Shown piece by piece: positions 26,196 through 35,329 of a stretch of DNA of 59,267 bases; positions within the stretch are counted from its first letter, which is position 1; every line of letters starts with the position of its first letter. This DNA comes from Shewanellaceae bacterium UBA2521 (GTDB lineage Bacteria > Pseudomonadota > Gammaproteobacteria > Enterobacterales > Shewanellaceae). A program made the position numbers and the translations under genes. The stretch spans positions 1 to 59,267 of the forward strand of contig DDNL01000006.1 of NCBI GenBank assembly GCA_002341165.1. Direction: 5' to 3'. The notes under the pieces were generated by a model, which was given only the letters and a program-made list of their open reading frames with translations, did not search any database and was not told the origin of the DNA.

Positions 26196-27551
26196 ATGCG
26201 AAATGTAGCAACATTTTTTCAGTTATTACCTTATAAACACCAGAAAATACTCAGTGCTCTGGGTTTTATTATGTTGGCTTTTTTTGTGATTCCTTTTGAC
26301 TACCTTGCTCTGACCGAGCAAAATCAAGAGCTACAAGCAAATAAGCGCTATAAGGTTGCACTTCCAGACAATTTTGTCGAAGAACAAGAAATCCGTCAAA
26401 AAAAATATGCCTATCATAACCCGCTCTTTAAATCCCTTTCTTCATGGGTAAATCCAATCAATCATGTTGAAATAGATGAAGAGCTCACAGTCAGGCCTGG
26501 AGATTCACTCTCTAGCTTATTTAAAAAATATAATTTAAGCACGCAAGATGCCTTTGCAATTATGCAACTCCCTAAAGCAAAGCGCACACTCAGAAGAGTC
26601 ATGCCCGGTGACAAGATTCAGGTCATCCATACAGATAACCAGCTCGTATTACAGCTACGTTATCACTTCAGTTCCTACAAAGAGTTAATTATTGAGCGTA
26701 CATCAACAGGTTTTAAAGAGCGTGTTGCTGAGCGTCAAATTGAAAAACGTTCACATTTTTATGGTGCGACTATCAAAGATAACTTCTGGAATGCCGCAAC
26801 TAAAGCGGGCTTAGCACCTGCGCAAATCATGGATGTTGCAAACTTATTTGGCTGGGATATTGATTTTGCTCTTGATATCCGCGCTGGAGATTCGTTTAGT
26901 GTAATGTATGAAGAAAAATATACGGGCGGTTTTTTTCTCGAACATGGACATATTATTGCTGCTGAGTTTATTAATCAAAACAAATACTATAAAGCAGTTC
27001 GCTATCAAGATGGTGAATACTATAACGAAAAGGGACGAAGTATGCGTAAAGCCTTTCTTCGCTCTCCTGTAGACTTTACTCGGGTGAGTTCAGGCTTTAG
27101 TTTACGCCGCTTACATCCAGTTACAGGCCGCATCAGACCCCATCGCGGCGTAGATTACGCAGCACCTATTGGCACACCTATTAAAGCCGCAGGAAATGGC
27201 CGCATTATTGCGTCAAGTTACAATGCTTATAATGGTCATTATATTTTTATCAAGCATAACCGAACTTATACCACCAAGTACTTACACTTAAATCGACGCT
27301 ATTTGAAAAAAGGCGCTTATGTAAAACAAGGGCAGATTATAGGCACAGTTGGACGTACAGGGCGTGCTACAGGCCCTCATCTGCATTATGAGTTTATCGT
27401 CAATGGGCGTCATCGTAATCCAAGAACGGTAAGGTTACCTAAATCAAAGCCCATACATGTCAAAGAAAAGAAAAAGTTTTCAAAAATATCTGTAGAGCTT
27501 TTTGATCAACTAAAACATCACAAGCAGGTGCAACTAACCTATTATGAGTAA
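26196..27551 (+). CDS. mepM: Murein DD-endopeptidase, MepM-like (M23)
   Basis: 451 residues. An N-terminal membrane anchor (about 22-42) is followed by an OapA/LysM-like domain (ELTVRPGDSLSSLFKKYN), a Csd3-type middle domain, and an M23 metallopeptidase domain with Zn ligands in HRGVDYAAP and GPHLHYEF. It cuts peptidoglycan cross-links in the periplasm for wall growth. Its last 8 bases overlap anmK, so synthesis of the two is probably coupled. Confidence 0.92.
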   Translation: MRNVATFFQLLPYKHQKILSALGFIMLAFFVIPFDYLALTEQNQELQANKRYKVALPDNFVEEQEIRQKKYAYHNPLFKSLSSWVNPINHVEIDEELTVRPGDSLSSLFKKYNLSTQDAFAIMQLPKAKRTLRRVMPGDKIQVIHTDNQLVLQLRYHFSSYKELIIERTSTGFKERVAERQIEKRSHFYGATIKDNFWNAATKAGLAPAQIMDVANLFGWDIDFALDIRAGDSFSVMYEEKYTGGFFLEHGHIIAAEFINQNKYYKAVRYQDGEYYNEKGRSMRKAFLRSPVDFTRVSSGFSLRRLHPVTGRIRPHRGVDYAAPIGTPIKAAGNGRIIASSYNAYNGHYIFIKHNRTYTTKYLHLNRRYLKKGAYVKQGQIIGTVGRTGRATGPHLHYEFIVNGRHRNPRTVRLPKSKPIHVKEKKKFSKISVELFDQLKHHKQVQLTYYE

Positions 27552-28656
27552 CTCTAAACCTTATTATATTGGACTCATGTCTGGAACCAGTATGGATGGC
27601 ATTGATGCTGCGTTGGTTGAATTTGATCAAGAGACTTTACGGGTTATTGCATACCATGAAGAAGAATTGCCCTCTCACTTATTGAAACAGCTTCACCGCC
27701 TGTGTTTACCCGGTGAGAATGAAATCAATATGCTTGGCAAGTGTCATAGGCAATTGGGGCAACTTTTTGCCCAAGCCACATTAAATTTACTCAAGCATGC
27801 CCATGTTGATTCTAAACAAGTGCAAGCTATAGGTAGTCATGGCCAAACGATTCGTCACATGCCTCATGGAAACTTAGGCTTCTCACTTCAGGTTGGTGAT
27901 CCACACACTATTGCAAGTGAAACAGGTATCGATGTCATTGCTGATTTTAGAGGAAAAGATATTGCTCTAGGTGGAGAAGGTGCACCTCTTGTGCCTGCTT
28001 TTCATCAAGCCTTATTTGCTCAAAAAAATAAAATACGTCTTCTCATAAATATTGGTGGTATCGCTAATATCACTTACTTAAATGGTACAAAAGAAGTCAT
28101 AGGATTTGATAGTGGTCCAGGTAATACATTGCTCGATGCATGGTCACGAGAAGTGCACAACAAAGCTTTTGATGAACAGGGCGCATTTGCTGCACAAGGT
28201 CAGCCTTGCACGGCACTTTTGGATCATATGTGCCAGCATACTTTTTTTAAACAAGACATACCTAAAAGTACGGGTCGAGAATTATTTAATACTGCGTGGC
28301 TGAAGCAGCAACTGTCACACTTTCAACACCTGTCTGATCAAGATGTTCAAGCGACCTTGCTTGCCTTCACCTCCCGCACCATTGCAGAAGCTGTGCTCAA
28401 GATCACGCCCAAAGGAGATGTTTTTATTTGTGGTGGCGGCGCCTTAAACCCTGTTTTAATGAATACACTACAACAGGATTTACCTCACTTTCAAGTGCAG
28501 CCTACAGACGCTTTAGGTTTGCCTGCACAACAAGTGGAGGCGGTTGCCTTTGCTTGGCTTGCTAAGCAATTCAAAGAGAAAAATCCGACCAGTTTACCTC
28601 AAGTGACAGGAAGTCGACGAGAGGCGATACTCGGTGCTTATTATCCAGCAGATTAA
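27544..28656 (+). CDS. anmK: Anhydro-N-acetylmuramic acid kinase
   Basis: 370 residues. The start GLMSGTSMDGIDAALV is the phosphate-binding signature of AnmK; SHGQTIRH, FDSGPGNTLLDAW and FICGGGALNP complete the ASKHA fold. It converts anhydroMurNAc to MurNAc-6-phosphate in cytosolic wall recycling. It is translationally coupled to mepM and converges on erpA with overlapping stops. Confidence 0.95.
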   Translation: MSNSKPYYIGLMSGTSMDGIDAALVEFDQETLRVIAYHEEELPSHLLKQLHRLCLPGENEINMLGKCHRQLGQLFAQATLNLLKHAHVDSKQVQAIGSHGQTIRHMPHGNLGFSLQVGDPHTIASETGIDVIADFRGKDIALGGEGAPLVPAFHQALFAQKNKIRLLINIGGIANITYLNGTKEVIGFDSGPGNTLLDAWSREVHNKAFDEQGAFAAQGQPCTALLDHMCQHTFFKQDIPKSTGRELFNTAWLKQQLSHFQHLSDQDVQATLLAFTSRTIAEAVLKITPKGDVFICGGGALNPVLMNTLQQDLPHFQVQPTDALGLPAQQVEAVAFAWLAKQFKEKNPTSLPQVTGSRREAILGAYYPAD

Positions 28657-28994
28657 ACCGTAAAGGATGCACCACAACCACAAGTTGTCGTAGCATTAGG
28701 GTTACTCACAAAAAAGCGAGAGCCTTGTAATCCTGAAGTGTAATCGACTTCTCCTCCCACTAAATACTGTAGACTCATAGGGTCGACCACCAGCTTTACG
28801 CCATTTTTCTCAATGACGGAGTCGCCTTCATTGACTTTCTCGTCAAAGGTAAAACCATACTGAAAACCTGAACAACCACCGCCTGTAACGTAAACACGCA
28901 GCTTGAGCTCAAAATTTTCTTCTTCTTCTAATAACTGTTTTACTTGCTGCGCTGCAGCATCAGTAAAAGCAAGCGGAATGACTGCTTCTGACAT
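28653..28994 (-). CDS. erpA: Iron-sulfur cluster insertion protein ErpA
   Basis: About 113 residues of the A-type carrier family, with the three cluster Cys in GGGCSGFQYGF and TTCGCGASF. The segment VVDPMSLQYLVGGEVDYTSGLQGSRF is nearly identical to enterobacterial ErpA. It delivers Fe-S clusters to apoproteins such as isoprenoid enzymes. The start at 28994 (MSEAV) matches the family length; the longer frame to 29060 is rejected. Confidence 0.95.
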   Translation of the reverse strand: MSEAVIPLAFTDAAAQQVKQLLEEEENFELKLRVYVTGGGCSGFQYGFTFDEKVNEGDSVIEKNGVKLVVDPMSLQYLVGGEVDYTSGLQGSRFFVSNPNATTTCGCGASFTV

Positions 28995-29076
28995 GACATC
29001 TCTCATCACTAATACAATAATCGTTGAATTATCAACGAATAAGACTGCATATTCAAGCAAAATCTACATCAAGAGG

Positions 29077-29808
29077 CTATTTAGGCTCTACGACAAGAAC
29101 ATCTTTGACTCTCCATTCACGAAATGCAGATTTAGCTTTACGCCATTTGTTTCCTGGTACTTCAACCTTGACCGAAATACGTTCTAAATTAAAGTTCTCA
29201 GGTAAAGTCACTTCGCCTAATAGTTCTTGATAATAGCGGAAGCTAAACTGTGATAGTTTTCTTTTAGTTTGAATCTCTTTCAAATCATAAATGATCCGCT
29301 TTTCGTCTTTGATGCCAATCCATTTGACTTGGTAGCGTCCAGAGACCTTCTCTCGTCGTCTATCAAACTGAGAAAGCATCAAAGAAAATTGATAATTACG
29401 CTTAAGTTGTGTTGGGAAAACCTTAAAATCTTTGATGTACACACCTTTCACATTCGATTCCGGCGCTAATACACTTTTAAAAAATACATTCTCGTTAAAT
29501 AAATCAGCGCTTTTAGCTATTTCTTTTTTGAGTTCTACTTTCAATTTATCTTGTTTTTCTTTTACAATCTGTAGCTCTAATGTTTCACGTGCGAGCGCAT
29601 TCATACTCTCAGCTAATTCTTCTGATTTAAGTTGGTAGCGCTCTTGATAGTATGCCGTCCTGTCTAGAGCACGACTACATTCATGTTCCTTTACAAAGCC
29701 TCCAACTATATAAGCAAAAAGCAACATCATGAGCTGAAAAAGTCCTCGAGGACGATATCTACGCTCAATCCGCTTGATGCGATGTATAGCTAAGGAAACA
29801 CTTTTCAT
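29077..29808 (-). CDS. DUF6776-type membrane coiled-coil protein
   Basis: 243 residues: a basic N-terminus (RIKRIERRYRPRG), one membrane helix (about 23-40), a coiled coil (about 55-105) and a soluble domain with ...VKGVYIKDFKVFP and ISVKVEVPGNKWR. This matches the DUF6776 protein found beside erpA in pseudomonads. It is probably anchored in the inner membrane with the body in the periplasm. The function is unknown. It lies 82 bp upstream of erpA on the same strand. Confidence 0.7.
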   Translation of the reverse strand: MKSVSLAIHRIKRIERRYRPRGLFQLMMLLFAYIVGGFVKEHECSRALDRTAYYQERYQLKSEELAESMNALARETLELQIVKEKQDKLKVELKKEIAKSADLFNENVFFKSVLAPESNVKGVYIKDFKVFPTQLKRNYQFSLMLSQFDRRREKVSGRYQVKWIGIKDEKRIIYDLKEIQTKRKLSQFSFRYYQELLGEVTLPENFNLERISVKVEVPGNKWRKAKSAFREWRVKDVLVVEPK

Positions 29809-30269
29809 AAATCCTTCTTCACCTTCATAGCAGATGCACTACAGTACGATTAGATCTATCGACAATTGATAAAATAAAATGAATGCATTTTGCAAAAAGT
29901 GATATTTTGTAAGATGCCCTACTCATTATATGGTTATCTCTATGCATTTTTTGCACCGACTCGCTCTCTATCTATTTCGTCTTAGATTTGAGGCTGTTTT
30001 TACTTCAAAATATCTTGATCATACTCTGGATATCAAACCAAACCAGTATGTGACATGCATCACAAAAACACCGGAATAACACAAACCACAGATCAATAAA
30101 CATGATCTAGATCTCAATATGAAGGGAAATGCGCTTTTTTTATAAAAGTAAATCCTGCCTTGATTTTATAAAAAGCTTAATTTTGATATCATAGACACCA
30201 TTCAAACTCAGTAGAGTTAGACTGCTCACCCGCACTATTTTTCGATAAGCAACAATCTAAGGATAAGGT
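29809..30269. other. Gene-free divergent region upstream of hemL
   Basis: AT-rich promoter region between the DUF6776 gene and hemL. A 49-codon plus-strand frame at 29930-30079 lacks a ribosome binding site and was not accepted. hemL itself has an AAGGAT-like site before its ATG. Confidence 0.45.
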
Positions 30270-31562
30270 ATGAAACAATCACAAAGTTTATTCGAACGCG
30301 CTCAATCTTTTATTCCCGGTGGCGTAAACTCTCCCGTACGTGCTTTTCGAGGTGTTGGTGGCTCACCTCTGTTCATAGAAAAAGCACATGGACCTTATAT
30401 CTATGACGCCGACAAAAACCGTTACCTTGATTATGTTGGCTCTTGGGGCCCTATGATTTTGGGACATAATCACCCTGAGATCAAACAAGCCGTGATTGAT
30501 GCCGCTCAAAATGGTTTATCTTTCGGCGCACCCACAGCACTTGAAACTCAGATGGCACAGAAGGTATGCGAGCTTTTACCTTCCATAGAGCGCGTCCGTA
30601 TGGTCTCGTCAGGTACAGAAGCAACGATGAGTGCCATTCGCTTGGCTCGAGGTTACACACAGCGTGATAAAATCATTAAATTTGAAGGTTGTTATCATGG
30701 CCATGCTGACAGTCTACTCGTGAAAGCAGGTTCAGGTGCTCTCACTTTCGGCAAGCCAAGCTCTGCTGGCATACCCGAAGACTTTGCTCGCCACACTTTA
30801 ACTGCAACTTTTAATGATCTCAGCTCAGTCGAGCAGATATTTAAAACGTATCCTGATGAGATTGCCGGACTGATTATCGAACCTATTGCAGGTAATATGA
30901 ATTGTATTCCTCCAACAGAAGGTTTTCTTCAAGGCGTACGCGCGCTTTGTGACCGCTACCAAAGTGTTCTGATTTTTGATGAAGTCATGACAGGGTTTCG
31001 TGTTGCTCGCGGCGGTGCTCAGAATTTATATGGCATAAAGCCTGATCTCACTTGCTTGGGAAAAATTATTGGTGGTGGACTACCCGTTGGTGCTTTCGGT
31101 GGTAAAAAAGAGATCATGGCGCATCTTGCACCCGAAGGCGGTGTATATCAAGCAGGTACGCTTTCAGGTAACCCTGTGGCTATGTCAGCAGGCTTGAAAC
31201 AACTTGAACTGCTCAGTGCGCCAGGTGTATACGAGACTTTAACTGAACGTACAAAACAACTAGCATTAGGTTTAAAAGAAATAGCACAAGCACAGCATAT
31301 TCCTTTAGCGGTACATCATGTAGGTGCAATGTTTGGATTCTTTTTCACAACCGAGCCTGAAATCACACAATATAGCCAAGTCAGTCAATGTAATATGAAG
31401 CACTTCCAAGCCTTTTATCACGGCATGCTCAAGCAAGGCATTTACTTTGCTCCGAGTGCGTACGAAGCCAGCTTTTTATCTTTGGCACACACACAAGAAC
31501 ATATTCAGCATACTTTGGATACTGCACGCTCTGTATTCCAAACGCTGGCAAAACAAACTTAA
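30270..31562 (+). CDS. hemL: Glutamate-1-semialdehyde 2,1-aminomutase
   Basis: 430 residues, a class III PLP aminotransferase. Visible motifs: FIPGGVNSPVRAFRGV at the N-terminus, the FDEVMTGFRVA loop and CLGKIIGGGLPVGAFGG, whose Lys holds PLP. It makes 5-aminolevulinate for heme in the C5 pathway. It is the only heme gene in view. Confidence 0.97.
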   Translation: MKQSQSLFERAQSFIPGGVNSPVRAFRGVGGSPLFIEKAHGPYIYDADKNRYLDYVGSWGPMILGHNHPEIKQAVIDAAQNGLSFGAPTALETQMAQKVCELLPSIERVRMVSSGTEATMSAIRLARGYTQRDKIIKFEGCYHGHADSLLVKAGSGALTFGKPSSAGIPEDFARHTLTATFNDLSSVEQIFKTYPDEIAGLIIEPIAGNMNCIPPTEGFLQGVRALCDRYQSVLIFDEVMTGFRVARGGAQNLYGIKPDLTCLGKIIGGGLPVGAFGGKKEIMAHLAPEGGVYQAGTLSGNPVAMSAGLKQLELLSAPGVYETLTERTKQLALGLKEIAQAQHIPLAVHHVGAMFGFFFTTEPEITQYSQVSQCNMKHFQAFYHGMLKQGIYFAPSAYEASFLSLAHTQEHIQHTLDTARSVFQTLAKQT

Positions 31563-31573
31563 TACAACCGACT

Positions 31574-31603
31574 GGAGTGACTTGATGATCATGAAGTCAC
31601 TCC
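31574..31603 (+). terminator. Hairpin after hemL
   Basis: GGAGTGACTT pairs perfectly with AAGTCACTCC around a 10-base loop, 12 bp past the hemL stop. No T run follows. Confidence 0.5.
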
Positions 31604-31620
31604 ATAGATTATCTAACTAA

Positions 31621-33546
31621 TTGAGAGAGCAATTTACCTTGTTGTACAAATTTTTTAATAAACACGCTTATATTACCACTCTATCAAGCATGCTACTGTG
31701 CATTCCTTGTTTTATCTTTGAAAAGCCTGAGTTGAGCCTTGCTTATTCCATTGCCATTGTTGGTTATTGGATGGGTGATACAGGGACAATGAAGTTACAG
31801 CGTCAAAAATATTGGTTACTCCTTAATATATATCTTCTTTTTTGTAGTGGCTTGATTGCTATTGCAGGTGAGAGTACACCTTTATTAACCATTTTCTTAG
31901 GATTGATAGGATTTATCTTTACAGGTATCAGTGCTTTTGGAGCGCGCTCAGGTACTTTGGGCTATGGCTGTTTATTCTTAATGACTTCTGTATTGCTTTT
32001 AATGGAATCAGGCCAATCTGTGTGGGAAGCGACAATCAATTTAATGATAGGCGGTCTGTCTTATCATATCTGTCAAACCCTTGCCGATATTTTCTTACCT
32101 CATCAAAGTGAGCGTGAAGTACTACAACGAGCTTACGCAACTTTAGGCCGCAAAATAAAGTTGCATGCGCACCCTTTAAACAATCCGATATCTCAAGAAA
32201 AACAGTTCGTTCAAACCGCTAAACTGCGCTCTGATATTTTAGATGATCTCAAGCTGCTCGAAAACAAACTCCGTTACAAACATCATGAAGGCATACTTAA
32301 GCCACGTCATGCTAAGCTGTTTCATAAGCTTTATACGCTCAAACACATCACCCGCCGCTCACGATTGTTAACTTTTGTACCTACAGAAGAGTTTAAACAA
32401 GCATGCGCACATTGGCTCCAAGAGATTGCACAAGCAAGCACAGATGTTGCGCACCTTATTCAAAATAAACCCGGAGTGAAGCCCGATTTTGAGGCTTTAA
32501 TCAACTATCAAGTCCCTTCGCAACACGCACAAGAAGCGCAGAGAGCCCAAGAGTTTATTCATCATTTACAATGGATCTTAACTCAACATGAACAAAACCA
32601 AGATATCAAAGCTACACCAACTGATACAGCACAAGATAAAAGCGACTCAGATCGTATCAATAAATATCTAGAAACTTTGCGCTTACATGCAGACTGGAAG
32701 TCGATGACGTTCAGACATGCTCTACGCGTTGGTTTATGCATGAGTCTTGGCTTTATGATCACGGATTACTTCAACTTACACAGCTATGCGTGGACTCTCA
32801 TGACGATTATCTTAGTCCTTAGAGCACAATTGAGTATGACGTGGAAACGATTTAGAGAGCGTCTTTTTGGTACGGTCTTAGGTCTGTTATCTTTTATGGT
32901 GTTCTTATGGATTGAACCTTCTAAGCTCCAATGTATGATTTTATTTTTTATTGCAACGTTTGGCTTTTATCAATTTGCAATCAAAAATTATGGCTTTGCG
33001 GTATGTTTTATCACCTTAATGATTTTTTCTGGCTATATGATTATGGGAGCAGAAGAGAACTTATTCTTGCTCCGCTCAGAAAATACCTTACTGGGTATCG
33101 TGCTGCCGATTTTATTCATGATTTTAATCCGCCAACCGAGACAATTTCATTCTTTTCATGAGCAATTTGATCATACTATCGAAAGTTACAAAAGATTCAT
33201 TCAAGGCTTATTAACGCGTCAAAATGATGATGCTCTATGCGAACAGCTTTATCTTGCTGTCCAAAAAGATGCTCAGCTTTTTAATAGTTGGCAATTGCTT
33301 CTTATGGAACCCAAACATCATGTTAAAAAAGCGCAAGATATGTTGAACTTCTCCATGCACTCAAATCAACTGTTGAGAGAACTCACATCGATTCAGCAGC
33401 AAGATGATCACAACATGAATGCTTTGAAAAAGTGCTTAGAAATCTTAGAGCGTTTGCAGCAAGAGTTAAAAAAGAAACCCATTTTTGACATCTCACCGCA
33501 TATCATACGGCACTTTAAATCGATGCATCTTTATATACAACAGTAG
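31621..33546 (+). CDS. FUSC-family inner membrane protein (YccS-like)
   Basis: 641 residues in the YccS/AaeB architecture: an N-terminal set of about six membrane helices (20-155), a soluble region (about 160-355), a second helix set (about 365-500) containing the FUSC core (MTFRHALRVGLCMSLG, YAWTLMTIILVLRAQ...TWKRFRERLFGTVLG), and a soluble tail. Relatives are proposed to export aromatic acids or act in envelope functions; the substrate is unknown. The frame opens with TTG; TTG codons at 31639/31642 are alternatives with GAGAG upstream, and the exact start is unsure. Confidence 0.8.
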   Translation: MREQFTLLYKFFNKHAYITTLSSMLLCIPCFIFEKPELSLAYSIAIVGYWMGDTGTMKLQRQKYWLLLNIYLLFCSGLIAIAGESTPLLTIFLGLIGFIFTGISAFGARSGTLGYGCLFLMTSVLLLMESGQSVWEATINLMIGGLSYHICQTLADIFLPHQSEREVLQRAYATLGRKIKLHAHPLNNPISQEKQFVQTAKLRSDILDDLKLLENKLRYKHHEGILKPRHAKLFHKLYTLKHITRRSRLLTFVPTEEFKQACAHWLQEIAQASTDVAHLIQNKPGVKPDFEALINYQVPSQHAQEAQRAQEFIHHLQWILTQHEQNQDIKATPTDTAQDKSDSDRINKYLETLRLHADWKSMTFRHALRVGLCMSLGFMITDYFNLHSYAWTLMTIILVLRAQLSMTWKRFRERLFGTVLGLLSFMVFLWIEPSKLQCMILFFIATFGFYQFAIKNYGFAVCFITLMIFSGYMIMGAEENLFLLRSENTLLGIVLPILFMILIRQPRQFHSFHEQFDHTIESYKRFIQGLLTRQNDDALCEQLYLAVQKDAQLFNSWQLLLMEPKHHVKKAQDMLNFSMHSNQLLRELTSIQQQDDHNMNALKKCLEILERLQQELKKKPIFDISPHIIRHFKSMHLYIQQ

Positions 33547-33832
33547 GTGACAACTGATTACTTTAGTTATGCACTCTATGAGATCAAGTTTAAAGCTGTT
33601 GTTTTGCTTGAATGTGGCACATAATTTGCTCATTGATAAAAGTTTACCTAAATAGAAAGTGATACAGCACAATATGTAAAATTTATCTTGAGAAATAGAT
33701 AACGTTGACTTTTCACTTTAAAATGTTCTGTTATCGCCAAAAAGTTTGCATCTACGCGCTAAATCTGATATAGATACGGCCGCTAGTAAACTCCAATGGC
33801 GTAATAAACATATTTTTAACAGGAGAAATGAG

Positions 33833-34276
33833 ATGCCAGCAGGCAAAAATAAAATCGGTATTATGGCTATTGCAGGTATCGAGCCGTATCAAGAGAAACC
33901 AGGTGAAGAGTATATGAATGAAGCGCAGCAAAAGCACTTCAAAACATTGCTCGATGCTTGGCGCAATCAACTCAGGGAAGAAGTCGACCGCACAGTGCAT
34001 CATATGAAAGATGAAGCAGCAAACTTCCCTGATCCTGTCGACCGTGCAGCGCAAGAAGAAGAATTTAGTCTTGAACTACGCACTCGAGATCGCGAAAGAA
34101 AACTCATCAAAAAAATAGAATCTACACTTCAAAAAATAGAAGATGATGACTTCGGCTTTTGCGAGACTTGTGGCATTGAGATAGGTATTCGACGTTTAGA
34201 GGCTAGACCTACAGCAAATCAGTGCATAGATTGCAAAACACTTTCTGAATTAAAAGAAAAGCAACTCGCAGGCTAG
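33833..34276 (+). CDS. dksA: RNA polymerase-binding factor DksA
   Basis: 147 residues. A long coiled coil carries the tip acidic pair in FPDPVDRAAQ (DxxDxA), and the zinc finger is CETC...CIDC. With ppGpp it inserts into the secondary channel of RNA polymerase and governs the stringent response. AGGAG seven bases before the ATG at 33833 sets the start; the longer frame from 33746 is rejected. A possible promoter (TTGACT near 33703, 18 bp, TGTTAT) lies about 100 bp upstream. Confidence 0.95.
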   Translation: MPAGKNKIGIMAIAGIEPYQEKPGEEYMNEAQQKHFKTLLDAWRNQLREEVDRTVHHMKDEAANFPDPVDRAAQEEEFSLELRTRDRERKLIKKIESTLQKIEDDDFGFCETCGIEIGIRRLEARPTANQCIDCKTLSELKEKQLAG

Positions 34277-34286
34277 GTAACTTAAT

Positions 34287-34320
34287 AGAATAACAGCGCA
34301 TCATATAGCGCTGTTATTCT
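34287..34320 (+). terminator. Hairpin between dksA and gluQRS
   Basis: AGAATAACAGCGC and GCGCTGTTATTCT make a 13-bp perfect stem with an 8-base loop. There is no U-tract, so read-through into gluQRS may be partial. Confidence 0.65.
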
Positions 34321-34344
34321 GAAATAGAACATATTCACGTACTT

Positions 34345-35232
34345 ATGGAAACAAGTATCACATCTTATACGGGACGATTTGCTCCCTCTCCTTCTGGTCA
34401 TCTTCACTTTGGTTCTCTTGTTACAGCCTTAGGCTCTTATCTCAGAGCGAAATCTCAGCAAGGTAAATGGCTTGTACGTATGGAAGATCTTGATCCACCT
34501 CGAGAGATGCAAGGTGCCACCAAGCATATTTTACAAACTTTAGAAGACTTTGGTCTAAATTGGGATGGTGAGGTGCTCTATCAAAGCCAGCGTCACGAAG
34601 CCTATCAACATCTTCTTGATGCTTGGTTAAGCTCTGATCAAGCTTACTATTGTTCCTGTACACGTAAACGAATTACCGAACTTGGCGGTATATACGACGG
34701 ATACTGCCACCATAAAAACGTATCAGAGAAACACAGTGCAATTCGGCTCGTCAACACAGAACAACAAACGCTATTTTATGACGAGCTTCTAGGCGAAATA
34801 CATGTCCCGAAGGACTTTGCCAGCGAAGACTATATACTCAAAAGACGAGATGGACTGTATGCTTATCAACTGGCTGTTGTGGCTGACGATGCAGCACAAG
34901 GGATCACAGAAGTGGTACGTGGTTCAGACCTGCTTACATCAAGCATGCATCAACACACTTTATTTGGTAAATTAAAAACTCAGGCTCCCAAATGGTTGCA
35001 CCTACCTCTTGTGGTTTCACCTGACGGTAGAAAACTTTCGAAGCAAAACCATGCAGAGCCTCTTGATCGTATGCAGCCCAAGCCTCTTTTAATCAAGGCG
35101 CTTGCGGTGTTAAATCAACCTACATCTCCTGATTTACTCGATTTTGATTTAGAATCACTACTACACTATGCAGTAAAGCATTTCGACATGACTTTAATCC
35201 CAAAAAGTAATCAAACTCAGCGGCAAAATTAG
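34345..35232 (+). CDS. gluQ: Glutamyl-Q tRNA(Asp) synthetase
   Basis: 295 residues, a truncated GluRS without anticodon-binding domain. HIGH-type FAPSPSGHLHFGSL, zinc ligands CSCTRKRI...YDGYCHH, and KLSKQ (GRKLSKQNHA) are present. It attaches glutamate to queuosine in tRNA-Asp. The dksA-gluQRS-pcnB-folK order is the standard gammaproteobacterial one. Confidence 0.95.
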   Translation: METSITSYTGRFAPSPSGHLHFGSLVTALGSYLRAKSQQGKWLVRMEDLDPPREMQGATKHILQTLEDFGLNWDGEVLYQSQRHEAYQHLLDAWLSSDQAYYCSCTRKRITELGGIYDGYCHHKNVSEKHSAIRLVNTEQQTLFYDELLGEIHVPKDFASEDYILKRRDGLYAYQLAVVADDAAQGITEVVRGSDLLTSSMHQHTLFGKLKTQAPKWLHLPLVVSPDGRKLSKQNHAEPLDRMQPKPLLIKALAVLNQPTSPDLLDFDLESLLHYAVKHFDMTLIPKSNQTQRQN

Positions 35233-35329
35233 AGCTTTCAGGTGAATTCATATATGATAGGCAGAAAAATAGGTTAAATAATTGAGGTGATTTATTTTTA
35301 ATCGAATTAATGCGTTTTATCGACAGCTC

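Noticed and set aside
29930..30079. 49-codon plus-strand frame upstream of hemL (begins MVISMHFLHRLAL)
   Set aside because: No ribosome binding site, no recognisable family, and it lies in an AT-rich promoter region.
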